This document shows, one piece after another, positions 25,866-33,959 of a stretch of DNA of 64,000 nt (position 1 is the first letter of the stretch; each line of letters opens with the position of its first letter). The stretch spans positions 28,952 to 92,951 of the forward strand of contig NZ_JADYTY010000005.1 of the NCBI RefSeq assembly GCF_021531495.1. The letters run 5' to 3'. A program made the translations under genes and the position numbers. Under the pieces are notes generated by a model. The model was not told the DNA's origin. It did no database searches and saw only the letters and a program-made list of their open reading frames with translations. This stretch comes from Anaerovibrio lipolyticus (GTDB lineage: Bacteria > Bacillota > Negativicutes > Selenomonadales > Selenomonadaceae).

Positions 25866-26732
25866 TTATTTCTGGACAAAGGCATCTGCCAAAATCCCAA
25901 ATTCCTCCAAGGAGAAGGTTTCTCCTCGACGACCGCTGTCCAAACCACATTTGTCAAAAGCCGCCTTAATATCCTCTTGCTGAAAGCCTGCTCCCTTCAA
26001 GGCATTGGCTATAGTTTTCCGCCGCTGGCCAAAGGCCGCCTTAACCACTCGGAAGAACATTTTCTCACTCTTTACCTCCACCGCTGGCTTCTCCCGCACA
26101 TCACAGACAATAACCACGGAATCCACCTCTGGGGCTGGTATAAAGGAACGAGGCGGCACATCAAAGGCAATATGAGGCCTGGTATAATACTGTACTGCCA
26201 CAGACAGAGCACCATAAATCTTGCTGCCTGGCTGGGCAATCATTCTCAAGGCCACTTCCTTTTGCACCATAGTAACCAGAATGGAAATTGGCAAATGCTG
26301 TTCCAGCAAAGCCATCAAAATCGGAGTGGTAATATAGTAAGGCAGATTGGCTGCCACCTTAAAGGGTTTGTTCCCCATCAGCTCAGGAATATTCACTTTG
26401 AGAATATCTCCCGGCACAATGGTAACATTATCATAGCCTTCCAGCGTGTGGGCCAACACTGCTGGCAGCTTCTTGTCCAGCTCCACTGCAGTTACCTTGG
26501 CGCCAGATTCTGCCAGTCCCTGAGTCAAAGTACCAATACCTGGCCCAATCTCCAAGATATTATCCTCCGGCCCTGCCCCGGCTGCATCCACAATTCCCTG
26601 AACAATACCTGCATCCACCAGGAAATTCTGTCCCAGCTTCTTGGCCGCTCTCAGGTTAAAGGCCTTCATAATATGCCTGGTAACCTGGGGATTGGCGATT
26701 ACCGGATGGGTGGTTTTTATAGTATCTGTCAT
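25866..26732 (-). CDS. rsmA: 16S rRNA (A1518/A1519) dimethyltransferase RsmA/KsgA
   Basis: 288 residues. It starts with the family block KKLGQNFLVDAGIVQGIVDA, then the SAM-binding motif ILEIGPGIGTLTQGLA and the catalytic NLPYYITTPI (NxPY motif). AFGQRRKTIANALKGA in the C-terminal domain is also diagnostic. RsmA dimethylates two adenines in helix 45 of 16S rRNA during 30S maturation. It follows rnmV by 14 bases; the rnmV-rsmA pair is conserved in Firmicutes. Confidence 0.97.
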   Translation of the reverse strand: MTDTIKTTHPVIANPQVTRHIMKAFNLRAAKKLGQNFLVDAGIVQGIVDAAGAGPEDNILEIGPGIGTLTQGLAESGAKVTAVELDKKLPAVLAHTLEGYDNVTIVPGDILKVNIPELMGNKPFKVAANLPYYITTPILMALLEQHLPISILVTMVQKEVALRMIAQPGSKIYGALSVAVQYYTRPHIAFDVPPRSFIPAPEVDSVVIVCDVREKPAVEVKSEKMFFRVVKAAFGQRRKTIANALKGAGFQQEDIKAAFDKCGLDSGRRGETFSLEEFGILADAFVQK

Positions 26733-26746
26733 ATATCTCTACTCCT

Positions 26747-27283
26747 TTATTTCTCCAGCTCTGCCACAGCCTGCTGAAACTCCTGACGAGTAATACCGTA
26801 GTGATTCAACCGCTGCAAAAAGGTCTTTGCGTTGGCATAGCCAATTCCCAGCACAGCTCCCAGCTTGGCCCGTTTCTCGCTGGCTGCTGGGGAACCGCTA
26901 ATCCCTGCCCTGAGCAAATCCGCTCCAGTAAAATTGTTGGTTGGCTCCCAATCCATAGTTCTTACCTTGGCCAAGGCAGTGCGAATGGCCTCGGGGGAAG
27001 CCTGCTCAATTCCTATATCATTATTGGCTGTAGCATCTTCCTTGGGAATAAAGGCGTGCTTGGCCTCCGGAAATCTCTTGGTTAGAAAACGACGAATCCT
27101 CTCTCCTGCTGAATCTGGATCTGTCATAATGATAATGCCCCGCTTCTGGTAGGCCTTGGCAATGGAATCCAATGCCTGAGGTTTGAGATTAAACCCCTCT
27201 GTAATAATGCAATCTGCCTCCACAGCCTTGTCTATGGCCACTACATCCATTTTTCCTTCAACAACTAAAACTTCCTTAATCAT
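26747..27283 (-). CDS. rnmV: Ribonuclease M5 (5S rRNA maturation)
   Basis: 178 residues with a TOPRIM domain: EVLVVEGKMDVVAID (catalytic Glu), IIMTDPDSAGERIRR (DxD) and a short C-terminal domain (GNxAxxSGxKRxxLG-like: SPAASEKRAKLGAVLGIGYA). RNase M5 trims 5S rRNA precursors in Gram-positive-type bacteria. The start overlaps the end of the kinase gene by 8 bases and rsmA follows, a common arrangement. Confidence 0.95.
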   Translation of the reverse strand: MIKEVLVVEGKMDVVAIDKAVEADCIITEGFNLKPQALDSIAKAYQKRGIIIMTDPDSAGERIRRFLTKRFPEAKHAFIPKEDATANNDIGIEQASPEAIRTALAKVRTMDWEPTNNFTGADLLRAGISGSPAASEKRAKLGAVLGIGYANAKTFLQRLNHYGITRQEFQQAVAELEK

Positions 27284-27965
27284 TTTCGTCCCTCAATATT
27301 TCCTTAACCGCCTGATATACATCCTCGTGAATATCCTGCACTGTTCGCAAATTTCCCTGCTGGGCACAGCTAATCTTAACCCAGCCATATTTTTCAGCCA
27401 CCTCATTATAAGCCCTATGGCAATGATGGAGATAGCTGGTATCCTTCTCATGAATGTCCTTTTTTCGGCTGCTGTCCTTGGCCGCCCGGCTATTAATCAG
27501 CCTATCGCTAATCTCCGGCGGCATATCCAGATAAATAACCATATCTGGCACCGGCAGCTGCAATCTGCCAAATTCAAAATCCCACAGCCAGGTCAAAAAT
27601 TCCTCCCGCTCTGCAGGATCCTTCAGCTTCACCGCCTGATGTACCATATTGGAGGTAGTATATCTATCCGCCAAAATAATCCAGCCAGATTCATAGGCCT
27701 GGCGCCACTTCAAAAGATAGGAAGCATAGCGATCCACCGCAAAAAAGCTAGATGCCCCATAGGCACTGACATTTTCTGCCTGCTGACCAAATTCTCCACC
27801 TAGATACATTCGCACCAAGGCGGAGGATTCAGATTGATAATCAGGATATTCCACCTTTAGAACCTGGTAGCCCTCAGCCAACAGCCTATCATACAAGGCC
27901 TTGGTCTGGGTAGCCTTGCCAGAGCCATCTCCTGCCTCTATGGTAATCAGCTTTCCCTTGCTCAT
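27276..27965 (-). CDS. Thymidylate kinase-like P-loop kinase
   Basis: About 229 residues from the ATG at 27965. The P-loop is EAGDGSGKATQT; GKATQT in place of the usual GKTTQ is seen in a Firmicute paralogue of dTMP kinase. LADRYTTSNMVHQ is the DR-x motif and PDMVIYLDMPPE the following strand, with a Lys-rich lid (SRKKDIHEKD). It phosphorylates dTMP or a related nucleotide. Because a canonical tmk may lie elsewhere I leave the symbol blank. The gene overlaps rnmV and follows the decarboxylase gene at 28008. Confidence 0.85.
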   Translation of the reverse strand: MSKGKLITIEAGDGSGKATQTKALYDRLLAEGYQVLKVEYPDYQSESSALVRMYLGGEFGQQAENVSAYGASSFFAVDRYASYLLKWRQAYESGWIILADRYTTSNMVHQAVKLKDPAEREEFLTWLWDFEFGRLQLPVPDMVIYLDMPPEISDRLINSRAAKDSSRKKDIHEKDTSYLHHCHRAYNEVAEKYGWVKISCAQQGNLRTVQDIHEDVYQAVKEILRDEND

Positions 27966-28007
27966 ATATATATGTTCACTCCTTGGCATATCCTTTTTAC
28001 AATCTAA

Positions 28008-29594
28008 TCAATCCTGTATGCCAGCCTTCTGACACACTCTGATAGTTTCCAGCCTGCTATCGACAGCCCCAGACAAGCGCATACCCTGGGCCTGATAAAA
28101 TCGAATGTATTCCACCAAGGCCTCTGTAATCTCCTCTCCGGGACACAAAACCGGAATCCCGGGAGGATAGAAGGCAATGGTTTCCCCGCAAATACAGCCA
28201 ATGGCCTTTTCCAGCGCCACAGTCCTAATAGGAGCAAAAAAAGCTTCCCTAGGATTCATACGTTGAACCGCCACAGGCATATCAGCCATATGGCAGATAT
28301 TATCCGCCCCCCGGCACCCCTGCTCTTCCGCAATACCAGAATCATCTTTATTGGCTGTCTTTGTTGCCATTGTCCGCTGATGCTTAGCCGCCAGCTCCTG
28401 CAATACCTGCAGCAATCTATCTGCCTCTCTCTGGGTATCTGCCATGGAAATAATAAAAAGCAGATTCTCAGGATCTGACAGCTCGCACTGCACCTTCCAC
28501 TGATGCCGCAGCAACAGCTCTGCCTCCTGACCGGAAATATCCAGCCCTGCCAGATTAACCGTTACCTTGGCCCAATCTAAAGCCACCGCCCCTACATCTG
28601 CTAAGTCCTCATCGCCAGCCACCAGCGAACCAGCTTTCTGACCTGCCCAGATTTCCTTGCCAGGACAGTACAGCCCCGGAATTTCATTGATTTTTTTTCT
28701 TAGCCACTGAGCCAGCTCCACAGCTCTATTTACCCGCTGTGCCCCTTCCTGAGCCATTTGCAAGCGAGCAATATCCAAAGAAGCCAACAGCAGTTGATTA
28801 GGGCTGGTGGATTGCAGGAGACTGGCTGCTTGCCGAATCCGCTCCGCCTCCACCCTATTACTGCCAATATGCAGCATAGAGGTCTGAGTCATGGAACCTA
28901 ACAGCTTGTGGGTGCTCTGAGCCGCCACATCAGCTCCCAGCTCTATAGCCTGCTTAGGCAAGTCCTTGCCAAAGCGTAAATGAGCACCATGAGCCTCATC
29001 CACCAGCAACAGCATATTTGCTTCGTGGAGCAGCTCTCCTATCCGCTGTAAATCACAGCAAAAACCATAATAGGTAGGATATACAGCCACAAGAGCCTTG
29101 GCCTCTGGATGTTCCTTGATAGCCTGCTTAACCGTTGCCACACTTAGTCCCATGGCAATACCCAAGCGGGTATCTATCTCTGGCTGAATGTATATGGGCA
29201 CTGCCCCAGCCAGAATAATGCCCCCCATAATGGAACGATGGACATTCCTAGGCACCAGCACCGTATCTCCCGGCGACAGAGTACCCACCAACATCGCCTG
29301 AATAGCTCCAGTGGTGCCATTAATTACAAAAAGGCTTTCCCTAGCGCCCCACAGCTCTGCTGCCAGCTCCTGAGCCTCCTTGATACAGCCTGCTGGCTCA
29401 TGTAAATCATCCAGCTCCTCCATAAGAGAAACCTCCTGCCGCAGGCCTGCCTCTGTAATCAGTCTCTTTAACAGAGGATGGGCCCCCAGGCCCTGCTTAT
29501 GACCGGGGGTATGAAAAGCAAGGGCACCGTCCCCTGCATATGCTTCCATTGCCTTAGAAATCGGTGCCGTAAACTGTCTATTATTCTTTTTCAT
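28008..29594 (-). CDS. Orn/Lys/Arg decarboxylase family PLP enzyme
   Basis: About 528 residues with the fold-type I PLP domain of the bacterial Orn/Lys/Arg decarboxylase family (YaaO/Cad-like). Motifs: ALAFHTPGHKQG at the start, FVINGTTGAIQAM, LLVDEAHGAHL and STHKLLGSMTQTS with the PLP lysine. The C-terminal IAFYPPGIPVLCPGEEI is also typical. The gene precedes the tmk-like/rnmV/rsmA run, as in many Firmicutes. The ATG at 29594 overlaps the stop of the kinase gene (TAATG). The amino acid substrate cannot be read from motifs. Confidence 0.9.
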   Translation of the reverse strand: MKKNNRQFTAPISKAMEAYAGDGALAFHTPGHKQGLGAHPLLKRLITEAGLRQEVSLMEELDDLHEPAGCIKEAQELAAELWGARESLFVINGTTGAIQAMLVGTLSPGDTVLVPRNVHRSIMGGIILAGAVPIYIQPEIDTRLGIAMGLSVATVKQAIKEHPEAKALVAVYPTYYGFCCDLQRIGELLHEANMLLLVDEAHGAHLRFGKDLPKQAIELGADVAAQSTHKLLGSMTQTSMLHIGSNRVEAERIRQAASLLQSTSPNQLLLASLDIARLQMAQEGAQRVNRAVELAQWLRKKINEIPGLYCPGKEIWAGQKAGSLVAGDEDLADVGAVALDWAKVTVNLAGLDISGQEAELLLRHQWKVQCELSDPENLLFIISMADTQREADRLLQVLQELAAKHQRTMATKTANKDDSGIAEEQGCRGADNICHMADMPVAVQRMNPREAFFAPIRTVALEKAIGCICGETIAFYPPGIPVLCPGEEITEALVEYIRFYQAQGMRLSGAVDSRLETIRVCQKAGIQD

Positions 29595-30778
29595 TAGCTC
29601 GCCACCGGACAAGGCAGCTTAATATGTACCTTGGTGCCTTCTCCCGGCTTGGAAATAACATTTAAGGAGGCTCCTATGAGCTTGACTCTTTCCTCCATGC
29701 CCAAAAGGCCAAAATGACCATCCCCATCGCCCCGTTTTCTAGCATATTCCATTTGCTCCACATCAAAGCCCTTGCCTGCATCCTCTACCAGAATAGACAG
29801 ACATCCTCTGGTAAACAAAAGCCTTAGATTGCACTCCTCCACCTCTGCGTGGCGTTGCACATTACCCAGTGCCTCCTGAATGATTCTAAAGAGAGTAACC
29901 TCCACGTGCTTCTCCAGCACACACTCCTTACCCTTGACACTGAAATCCACCTGCAGACCTTTACGCTCTGCCAGCTTGCCCACAAGCTGCCGCAGGGCTG
30001 CCACCAGTCCCAAATCATCCAAGGACATAGGCCGCATATCAAAAATAATCTGCCGTACATCTGCCAGACAGTGACGAATCTGCCGTCTCAGCTCCTGCAG
30101 GCCCTTCTTGGCCTCCTCTGGGTGAGTATCCACCAAGCGTTCACAAATAGAAGCCTGATAAACCAAGGTAGCCATTTCCTGGGCTGGGCCATCATGTATC
30201 TCTCTGGAGACTCGGAGACGCTCATCCTCCTGAGCCTTGATAATCTGTACCCCTAGGAATTTGTTCTTGGAAGCCACATCCATCTGGGCTACCACATTGC
30301 TAATCTGAGAGGTAAGATACCCAACTACTGTACCCAGCTTGGTAGCCAAACGCTCTGCCATCATCAAGGTCTGCTCCATGCCCCGCAGTCTCAGCTCCAG
30401 ACGATCCCGCTGACGGCGGGACTGAAACTCCTTCTCCTTGGCCAGAGCCAGCCTTACCTGTACATCCTTAACAGCCTCATAGCTCTCCCGAATCTTGTCC
30501 TCGGAATAATTAGCAAAATTACTGCTAACCTGTACCAAACGCTGTTTCTCCTGTTGCTCACAGTGCACCAGCATATCCACCTCATCCTGCAGCTTGCGAG
30601 TTTCCGCCTTCAGCTCCTTCAGCATTACAGTGGAAGCTTCCACATCACTTTTGGTATTTTCGTATATTTCGTAAATCTGCCCCTTGCTGTTTTCCATAGC
30701 CTCCACAGTATTTTGGAAGGCATCTCTAAGCATTTTTTCTCCCTGCTTATCCATATCTATGTCATTTGAAAGTGCCAT
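29594..30778 (-). CDS. DegS-type cytoplasmic sensor histidine kinase
   Basis: 394 residues, no membrane segment. Residues about 1-170 are coiled coil, including the DegS sensor region (LRLRGMEQTLMMAERLATK). The HisKA_3 phosphoacceptor is RVSREIHDGPAQEMA, followed by an HATPase domain with EALGNVQRHA and HFGLLGMEERVKLIG. This matches DegS of Bacillus, which controls degradative enzymes, motility and competence through DegU. No response regulator is next to it. A sigma-70 promoter precedes it (30819-30847) and its stop overlaps the start of the decarboxylase gene. Confidence 0.88.
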   Translation of the reverse strand: MALSNDIDMDKQGEKMLRDAFQNTVEAMENSKGQIYEIYENTKSDVEASTVMLKELKAETRKLQDEVDMLVHCEQQEKQRLVQVSSNFANYSEDKIRESYEAVKDVQVRLALAKEKEFQSRRQRDRLELRLRGMEQTLMMAERLATKLGTVVGYLTSQISNVVAQMDVASKNKFLGVQIIKAQEDERLRVSREIHDGPAQEMATLVYQASICERLVDTHPEEAKKGLQELRRQIRHCLADVRQIIFDMRPMSLDDLGLVAALRQLVGKLAERKGLQVDFSVKGKECVLEKHVEVTLFRIIQEALGNVQRHAEVEECNLRLLFTRGCLSILVEDAGKGFDVEQMEYARKRGDGDGHFGLLGMEERVKLIGASLNVISKPGEGTKVHIKLPCPVAS

Positions 30779-30818
30779 GCCCTATTCTCCCGCATAAAAA
30801 AATTACCCAATCCATTTT

Positions 30819-30847
30819 ATTGTACATTATCAAAAGAAATTAAGCAA
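30819..30847 (-). promoter_or_regulatory. Sigma-70 promoter of the kinase gene
   Basis: Minus strand TTGCTT, 17-base spacer, TACAAT, 41 bases before the start codon. Confidence 0.5.
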
Positions 30848-30861
30848 AATATTTTTTCCAC

Positions 30862-30890
30862 AAAAAACAGGCCCCCATGAGAGAGCCTGT
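30862..30890 (-). terminator. Terminator after the lysine/ornithine decarboxylase gene
   Basis: Minus strand ACAGGC...GCCTGT stem followed by TTTTTTG, eight bases after the stop. Confidence 0.75.
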
Positions 30891-30897
30891 AGATTAT

Positions 30898-32058
30898 TCA
30901 GCGGGCCATAGCAGAGATATTTTCTGCTACCCCTATATTATCCTCATAAACAATGGTTTTGGCTGGCTGGAAGCCATTAAAGCCGGTGGCTGCCGAGGAG
31001 CTGTAGGCTCCCATTTCCGGACTAAGCACCAAAGAACCTACCTGCAAGACAGGAGCAGGATAATCCCTGGCCACCACATCAATGGAATCACAACTAGGCC
31101 CTACAAAAACCGAAGGTACCTTGACACCATGCTGGAAAAATTCCAGCTTGTAGGTCCAATGGTCAAAAACCAATCCATTGTAGCTGCCATACATACCATC
31201 ATCCAACACATACCAAGGCTGGCCATTCCGCTCCTTGGTGCCGATTACCCTTGTGACCAGATTCACCGCTGTACCACACATATAACGGCCTGGCTCTGAC
31301 CAGATTTCCACCTCTGGAAACAGCCTGTCCAGATGACGGCGAATCTCCTCCGTCATGGCATCCAAATCCGGCTCTGGCTGTCCAGCCTCCGGAATAGGCA
31401 GACCACCGCCAATATCCAGCACAGTCAGCTTCATGCCCTGCTGCTCCGCCTCATCAAAGAGCCTCCGACACAAGGTCAAAGCCCTGCCATAGGCTTCAGA
31501 TTTCAAGGACTGACTGCCAACATGGAAGCAAATACCTGCTGGCACCAAGCCAGCCTCCTTGGCCTTATGCAAAAGAGACAATGCCTTGTCAGGCACCACC
31601 CCAAATTTTTCGTTCAGATTAATCACCGCAGAATCATTCTCCACCTGTACCCGCACCAATACCTGGGCACCAGGAGCAGCTGCTGCCATTTTTTCTATTT
31701 CGCTTTCATCATCGAAGGTAAATCTATCCACCCCCAGCTTAGCCGCCTCAGCAATATCCCAGGCCGGTTTCACAGGGTTAGCATAAATCATTCTACTGCC
31801 TGGCACTCCCAAAGAGGCCAGCAGCCTTATTTCCCCAATAGATGCCACATCAAAATTCGACCCAAGGGCAGCCATGCGCTGCAAAATCGCCGGTTCTGAA
31901 TTGGCCTTAATAGCGTAAAATACCTTGACACGAGGTAACTTCTCACAGAGATAGCGATAATTTTTTTCTACCCTATCCAGAGACACCACCATAAATGGGG
32001 TTGGATATCTGTCTGCCAGATATTCCATTTCTTCTTCAGTTAAACGAAAGCTTTTCAT
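30898..32058 (-). CDS. ldc: Lysine/ornithine decarboxylase, Selenomonas type (fold III PLP)
   Basis: 386 residues of the eukaryotic ODC-like alanine racemase fold. PLP Lys is in VFYAIKANSEPA; glycine loop FHVGSQSL; LDIGGGLPIP; WSEPGRYMCGTAVNLVT; and the active-site Cys in FVGPSCDSIDV. It looks very like the Selenomonas ruminantium enzyme (about 390 residues), which decarboxylates lysine and ornithine. In that organism the cadaverine produced is attached to peptidoglycan and holds the outer membrane by SLH domains. That role is known for Selenomonas and inferred here. The ATG at 32058 has AGGAG five bases upstream. A divergent promoter region lies upstream. Confidence 0.92.
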   Translation of the reverse strand: MKSFRLTEEEMEYLADRYPTPFMVVSLDRVEKNYRYLCEKLPRVKVFYAIKANSEPAILQRMAALGSNFDVASIGEIRLLASLGVPGSRMIYANPVKPAWDIAEAAKLGVDRFTFDDESEIEKMAAAAPGAQVLVRVQVENDSAVINLNEKFGVVPDKALSLLHKAKEAGLVPAGICFHVGSQSLKSEAYGRALTLCRRLFDEAEQQGMKLTVLDIGGGLPIPEAGQPEPDLDAMTEEIRRHLDRLFPEVEIWSEPGRYMCGTAVNLVTRVIGTKERNGQPWYVLDDGMYGSYNGLVFDHWTYKLEFFQHGVKVPSVFVGPSCDSIDVVARDYPAPVLQVGSLVLSPEMGAYSSSAATGFNGFQPAKTIVYEDNIGVAENISAMAR

Positions 32059-32186
32059 AACAACTCCTATTCTTCTCATAAGGTTCCTTGCGGCTTCCTT
32101 ATGCAGTGTACAAATGCGGTGTGCTATACGTCCTCAATGTACACTGTCTTTGCATCTTTGTATTTTTTAGCACACCTATGACTTGC

Positions 32187-32215
32187 ATTATAGACTTATC
32201 CAACTATAAATGCAA
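32187..32215 (-). promoter_or_regulatory. Promoter of ldc
   Basis: Minus strand TTGCAT, 17-base spacer, TATAAT. The -35 box lies inside the left arm of the palindrome at 32204-32235. Confidence 0.7.
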
Positions 32216-32235
32216 TAAAAAATTTGCATTTATAG
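32204..32235. promoter_or_regulatory. 12-bp perfect inverted repeat shared by two divergent promoters
   Basis: CTATAAATGCAA, 8-base spacer, TTGCATTTATAG. Each arm contains the -35 hexamer (TTGCAT) of one of the two divergent promoters, so a protein bound here would control both ldc and the ygbA-like gene. The binder is unknown. The ATGCATTT-like core recalls NsrR sites but the arm order and spacing differ. Confidence 0.65.
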
Positions 32236-32252
32236 AGATTTCAAAGTACAAT
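32224..32252 (+). promoter_or_regulatory. Promoter of the ygbA-like gene
   Basis: TTGCAT, 17-base spacer, TACAAT; about 45 bases before the ribosome binding site AAAAGGAGAAG. Confidence 0.65.
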
Positions 32253-32303
32253 TTATAGATAGATAAACACAGCATAATGCTGACGCATAAAAGGAGAAGT
32301 TAG

Positions 32304-32765
32304 ATGAGCATTTTTGACAGATTTTTACCCAAAAAGAAACAGCCTGAGGTAAAAAATACCATTCCTCAGGAAAAGACCAATATTAAAAAGACCTTCGGTG
32401 TATATTGCCACAAGCATCACAACACCAGCGGCGATAAGCTTTGTCCAAAATGTACTGCCCTTCTGGCCACCGTTATGACCAAGATTAACCGCTGCCCATA
32501 TGGTATTACCAAGCCAATCTGCGACCGTTGCGAGATTATGTGCTTCGGCTCTAAGCAGAACAAGGAATTTATGACCATTATGTCCAGTTCCAGCAAGGGG
32601 ATGCTGCTGAGACACCCTATGATGAGCCTTAAGCACAAAATGGCCAGCTTTAGTGTGGACTACGCCAAGCGGGAGCAGGAAAAGCGAGCTTCCGAAAAGG
32701 CTGCTGCCAAGAAGAAAAATGCTGAGGAAAAGGCAAAAGCCAAGGATGAAAGCAAAAAGAAATAA
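32304..32765 (+). CDS. YgbA-like protein (nitrous oxide-stimulated promoter family)
   Basis: 153 residues. The core has conserved Cys/His pairs: YCHKHHNTSGDKLCPKC, NRCPYGITKPICDRCEIMC, then KEFMTIMSSSSKGMLLRHP. This pattern (HH...LC..C...CP....KP.C..C..HC) defines the YgbA/PF11756 family, which in E. coli is induced by nitric oxide. The C-terminal 35 residues are a Lys/Ala/Glu tail unlike the core. The metal-binding Cys/His array suggests a zinc or iron site, but the biochemical role is not established. It is plus-strand, divergent from ldc, and shares the palindrome. Confidence 0.82.
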   Translation: MSIFDRFLPKKKQPEVKNTIPQEKTNIKKTFGVYCHKHHNTSGDKLCPKCTALLATVMTKINRCPYGITKPICDRCEIMCFGSKQNKEFMTIMSSSSKGMLLRHPMMSLKHKMASFSVDYAKREQEKRASEKAAAKKKNAEEKAKAKDESKKK

Positions 32766-32778
32766 TTACACCAAAATA

Positions 32779-32803
32779 GGGGCTGTCGCATTGCGACAGC
32801 CCC
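32779..32803. terminator. Bidirectional terminator between ygbA-like gene and rubrerythrin
   Basis: GGGGCTGTCGCA/TTGCGACAGCCCC, a 12-bp near-perfect stem between convergent genes, with T-rich sequence on the plus side. Confidence 0.75.
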
Positions 32804-32819
32804 TTTAGTATATCTCAAA

Positions 32820-33362
32820 TTATCTCTTGTAGGTTTCGTCCAGAACCACGAAGTAAGACTTAGGATGAGCACATACAGGGCACTCCTCTGGAGCCTCCTT
32901 GCCAGTGCATACATAGCCACAGTTGGAGCACTGCCAGATAACAGTGTCATCAGCCTTGAAAACCTTCTCAGCCTCTACATTGGCCAACAGAATCTTGTAA
33001 CGCTCCTCATGTTCCTTCTCAATAGCAGCCACAGCCTCAAAGAGCTGAGCAATCTTGTCAAAACCTTCCTCCCGGGCAGTCTTGGCAAACTCAGGATACA
33101 TGGAGGTCCACTCCTCGTTCTCACCGCTAGCAGCAGCCTTCAGATTTTCCTCAGTGGAGCCTACACCATCATTAATCAGCTTGTACCAAATTTTGGCATG
33201 CTCCTTCTCGTTCTTGGAAGTCTCCAAAAAGAGATTCTGAATCTGCACATAGCCGTCCTTCTTAGCCTGAGAAGCAAAATACTGATACTTAGTATGAGCC
33301 TGAGACTCACCAGCAAAAGCAGCCTTCAGATTTTCTAATGTCTTTGAATCCTTCAATTCCAT
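32820..33362 (-). CDS. rbr: Rubrerythrin
   Basis: 180 residues. The N-terminal four-helix diiron domain shows [16 protein letters not shown] and [14 protein letters not shown], then the second pair in KTAREEGF and [10 protein letters not shown]. The C-terminal rubredoxin domain has [10 protein letters not shown] and CPVCAHPKS. Rubrerythrin reduces hydrogen peroxide in anaerobes using electrons from rubredoxin or NADH oxidoreductases. The ATG at 33362 has GAGGAGG upstream. A Fur/PerR-like box overlaps the region after the promoter, fitting peroxide or iron control. Confidence 0.96.
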   Translation of the reverse strand: MELKDSKTLENLKAAFAGESQAHTKYQYFASQAKKDGYVQIQNLFLETSKNEKEHAKIWYKLINDGVGSTEENLKAAASGENEEWTSMYPEFAKTAREEGFDKIAQLFEAVAAIEKEHEERYKILLANVEAEKVFKADDTVIWQCSNCGYVCTGKEAPEECPVCAHPKSYFVVLDETYKR

Positions 33363-33392
33363 AATATTACCTCCTCGACCTAAATACACAAT

Positions 33393-33407
33393 GGATAATA
33401 ATTATCC
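33393..33407. promoter_or_regulatory. Fur/PerR-type operator upstream of rubrerythrin
   Basis: GGATAATAATTATCC, a perfect 7-1-7 inverted repeat, differs from the Bacillus Fur box (TGATAATNATTATCA) only at the outermost pair. It lies just downstream of the -10 box. Confidence 0.7.
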
Positions 33408-33416
33408 TTTGCTAAT

Positions 33417-33444
33417 AGTTTATCATTTAATGGCAAAAAGTCAA
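33417..33444 (-). promoter_or_regulatory. Promoter of rubrerythrin
   Basis: Minus strand TTGACT, 16-base spacer, TAAACT. Confidence 0.6.
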
Positions 33445-33458
33445 GAAAATATTTTAAT

Positions 33459-33959
33459 TTACATATTTTTTACTGGTATAGGTCCTCTGGACAGAGCAAT
33501 AGCTCCAGTTCTGGCAATCTCAATAATCTGGAACTCAGCCAGCATTTCACAGATTGCATCTATCTTGCTACGGGAGCCTGTAAGCTCGATAACCACATTT
33601 TCAGGGCTGACATCTACAATATTGCCCCGGAAAATATCTACAATATTGCGAATATCTGACAGGGTTTCCTTTTGAGCCTTAACCTTCAACAGTACCAGCT
33701 CACGCACAATGGAATCAACCTCGCCCAGATTGACAATCTTGATAACATCTATCAGCTTGCCCAGCTGGCTTACCACCTGCTCCAGCTCCCGATTATCCTC
33801 TACGGAAACCTCAATATTGATTCTGGTAACATCCCGCTCCTCTGTATAACCGGCGGAAATACTCTCAATATTAAAGGCACGACGGCTGATAAGTCCGGAT
33901 ACATGGGTCAGAACACCTGGCTTGTTGTCTACAAGGACTGCTAAAATGTATTTTTTCAT
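33459..33959 (-). CDS. ilvH: Acetolactate synthase small (regulatory) subunit
   Basis: 166 residues, the standard length. It opens with the ACT domain signature YILAVLVDNKPGVLTHVSGL and RRAFNIESISAGYTEE, and carries a second ACT-like half with ELVLLKVKA and VIELTGSRSKIDAI. It confers valine feedback on IlvB. The start overlaps the ilvB stop (ATGA), so the two subunits are translationally coupled. Confidence 0.96.
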   Translation of the reverse strand: MKKYILAVLVDNKPGVLTHVSGLISRRAFNIESISAGYTEERDVTRINIEVSVEDNRELEQVVSQLGKLIDVIKIVNLGEVDSIVRELVLLKVKAQKETLSDIRNIVDIFRGNIVDVSPENVVIELTGSRSKIDAICEMLAEFQIIEIARTGAIALSRGPIPVKNM

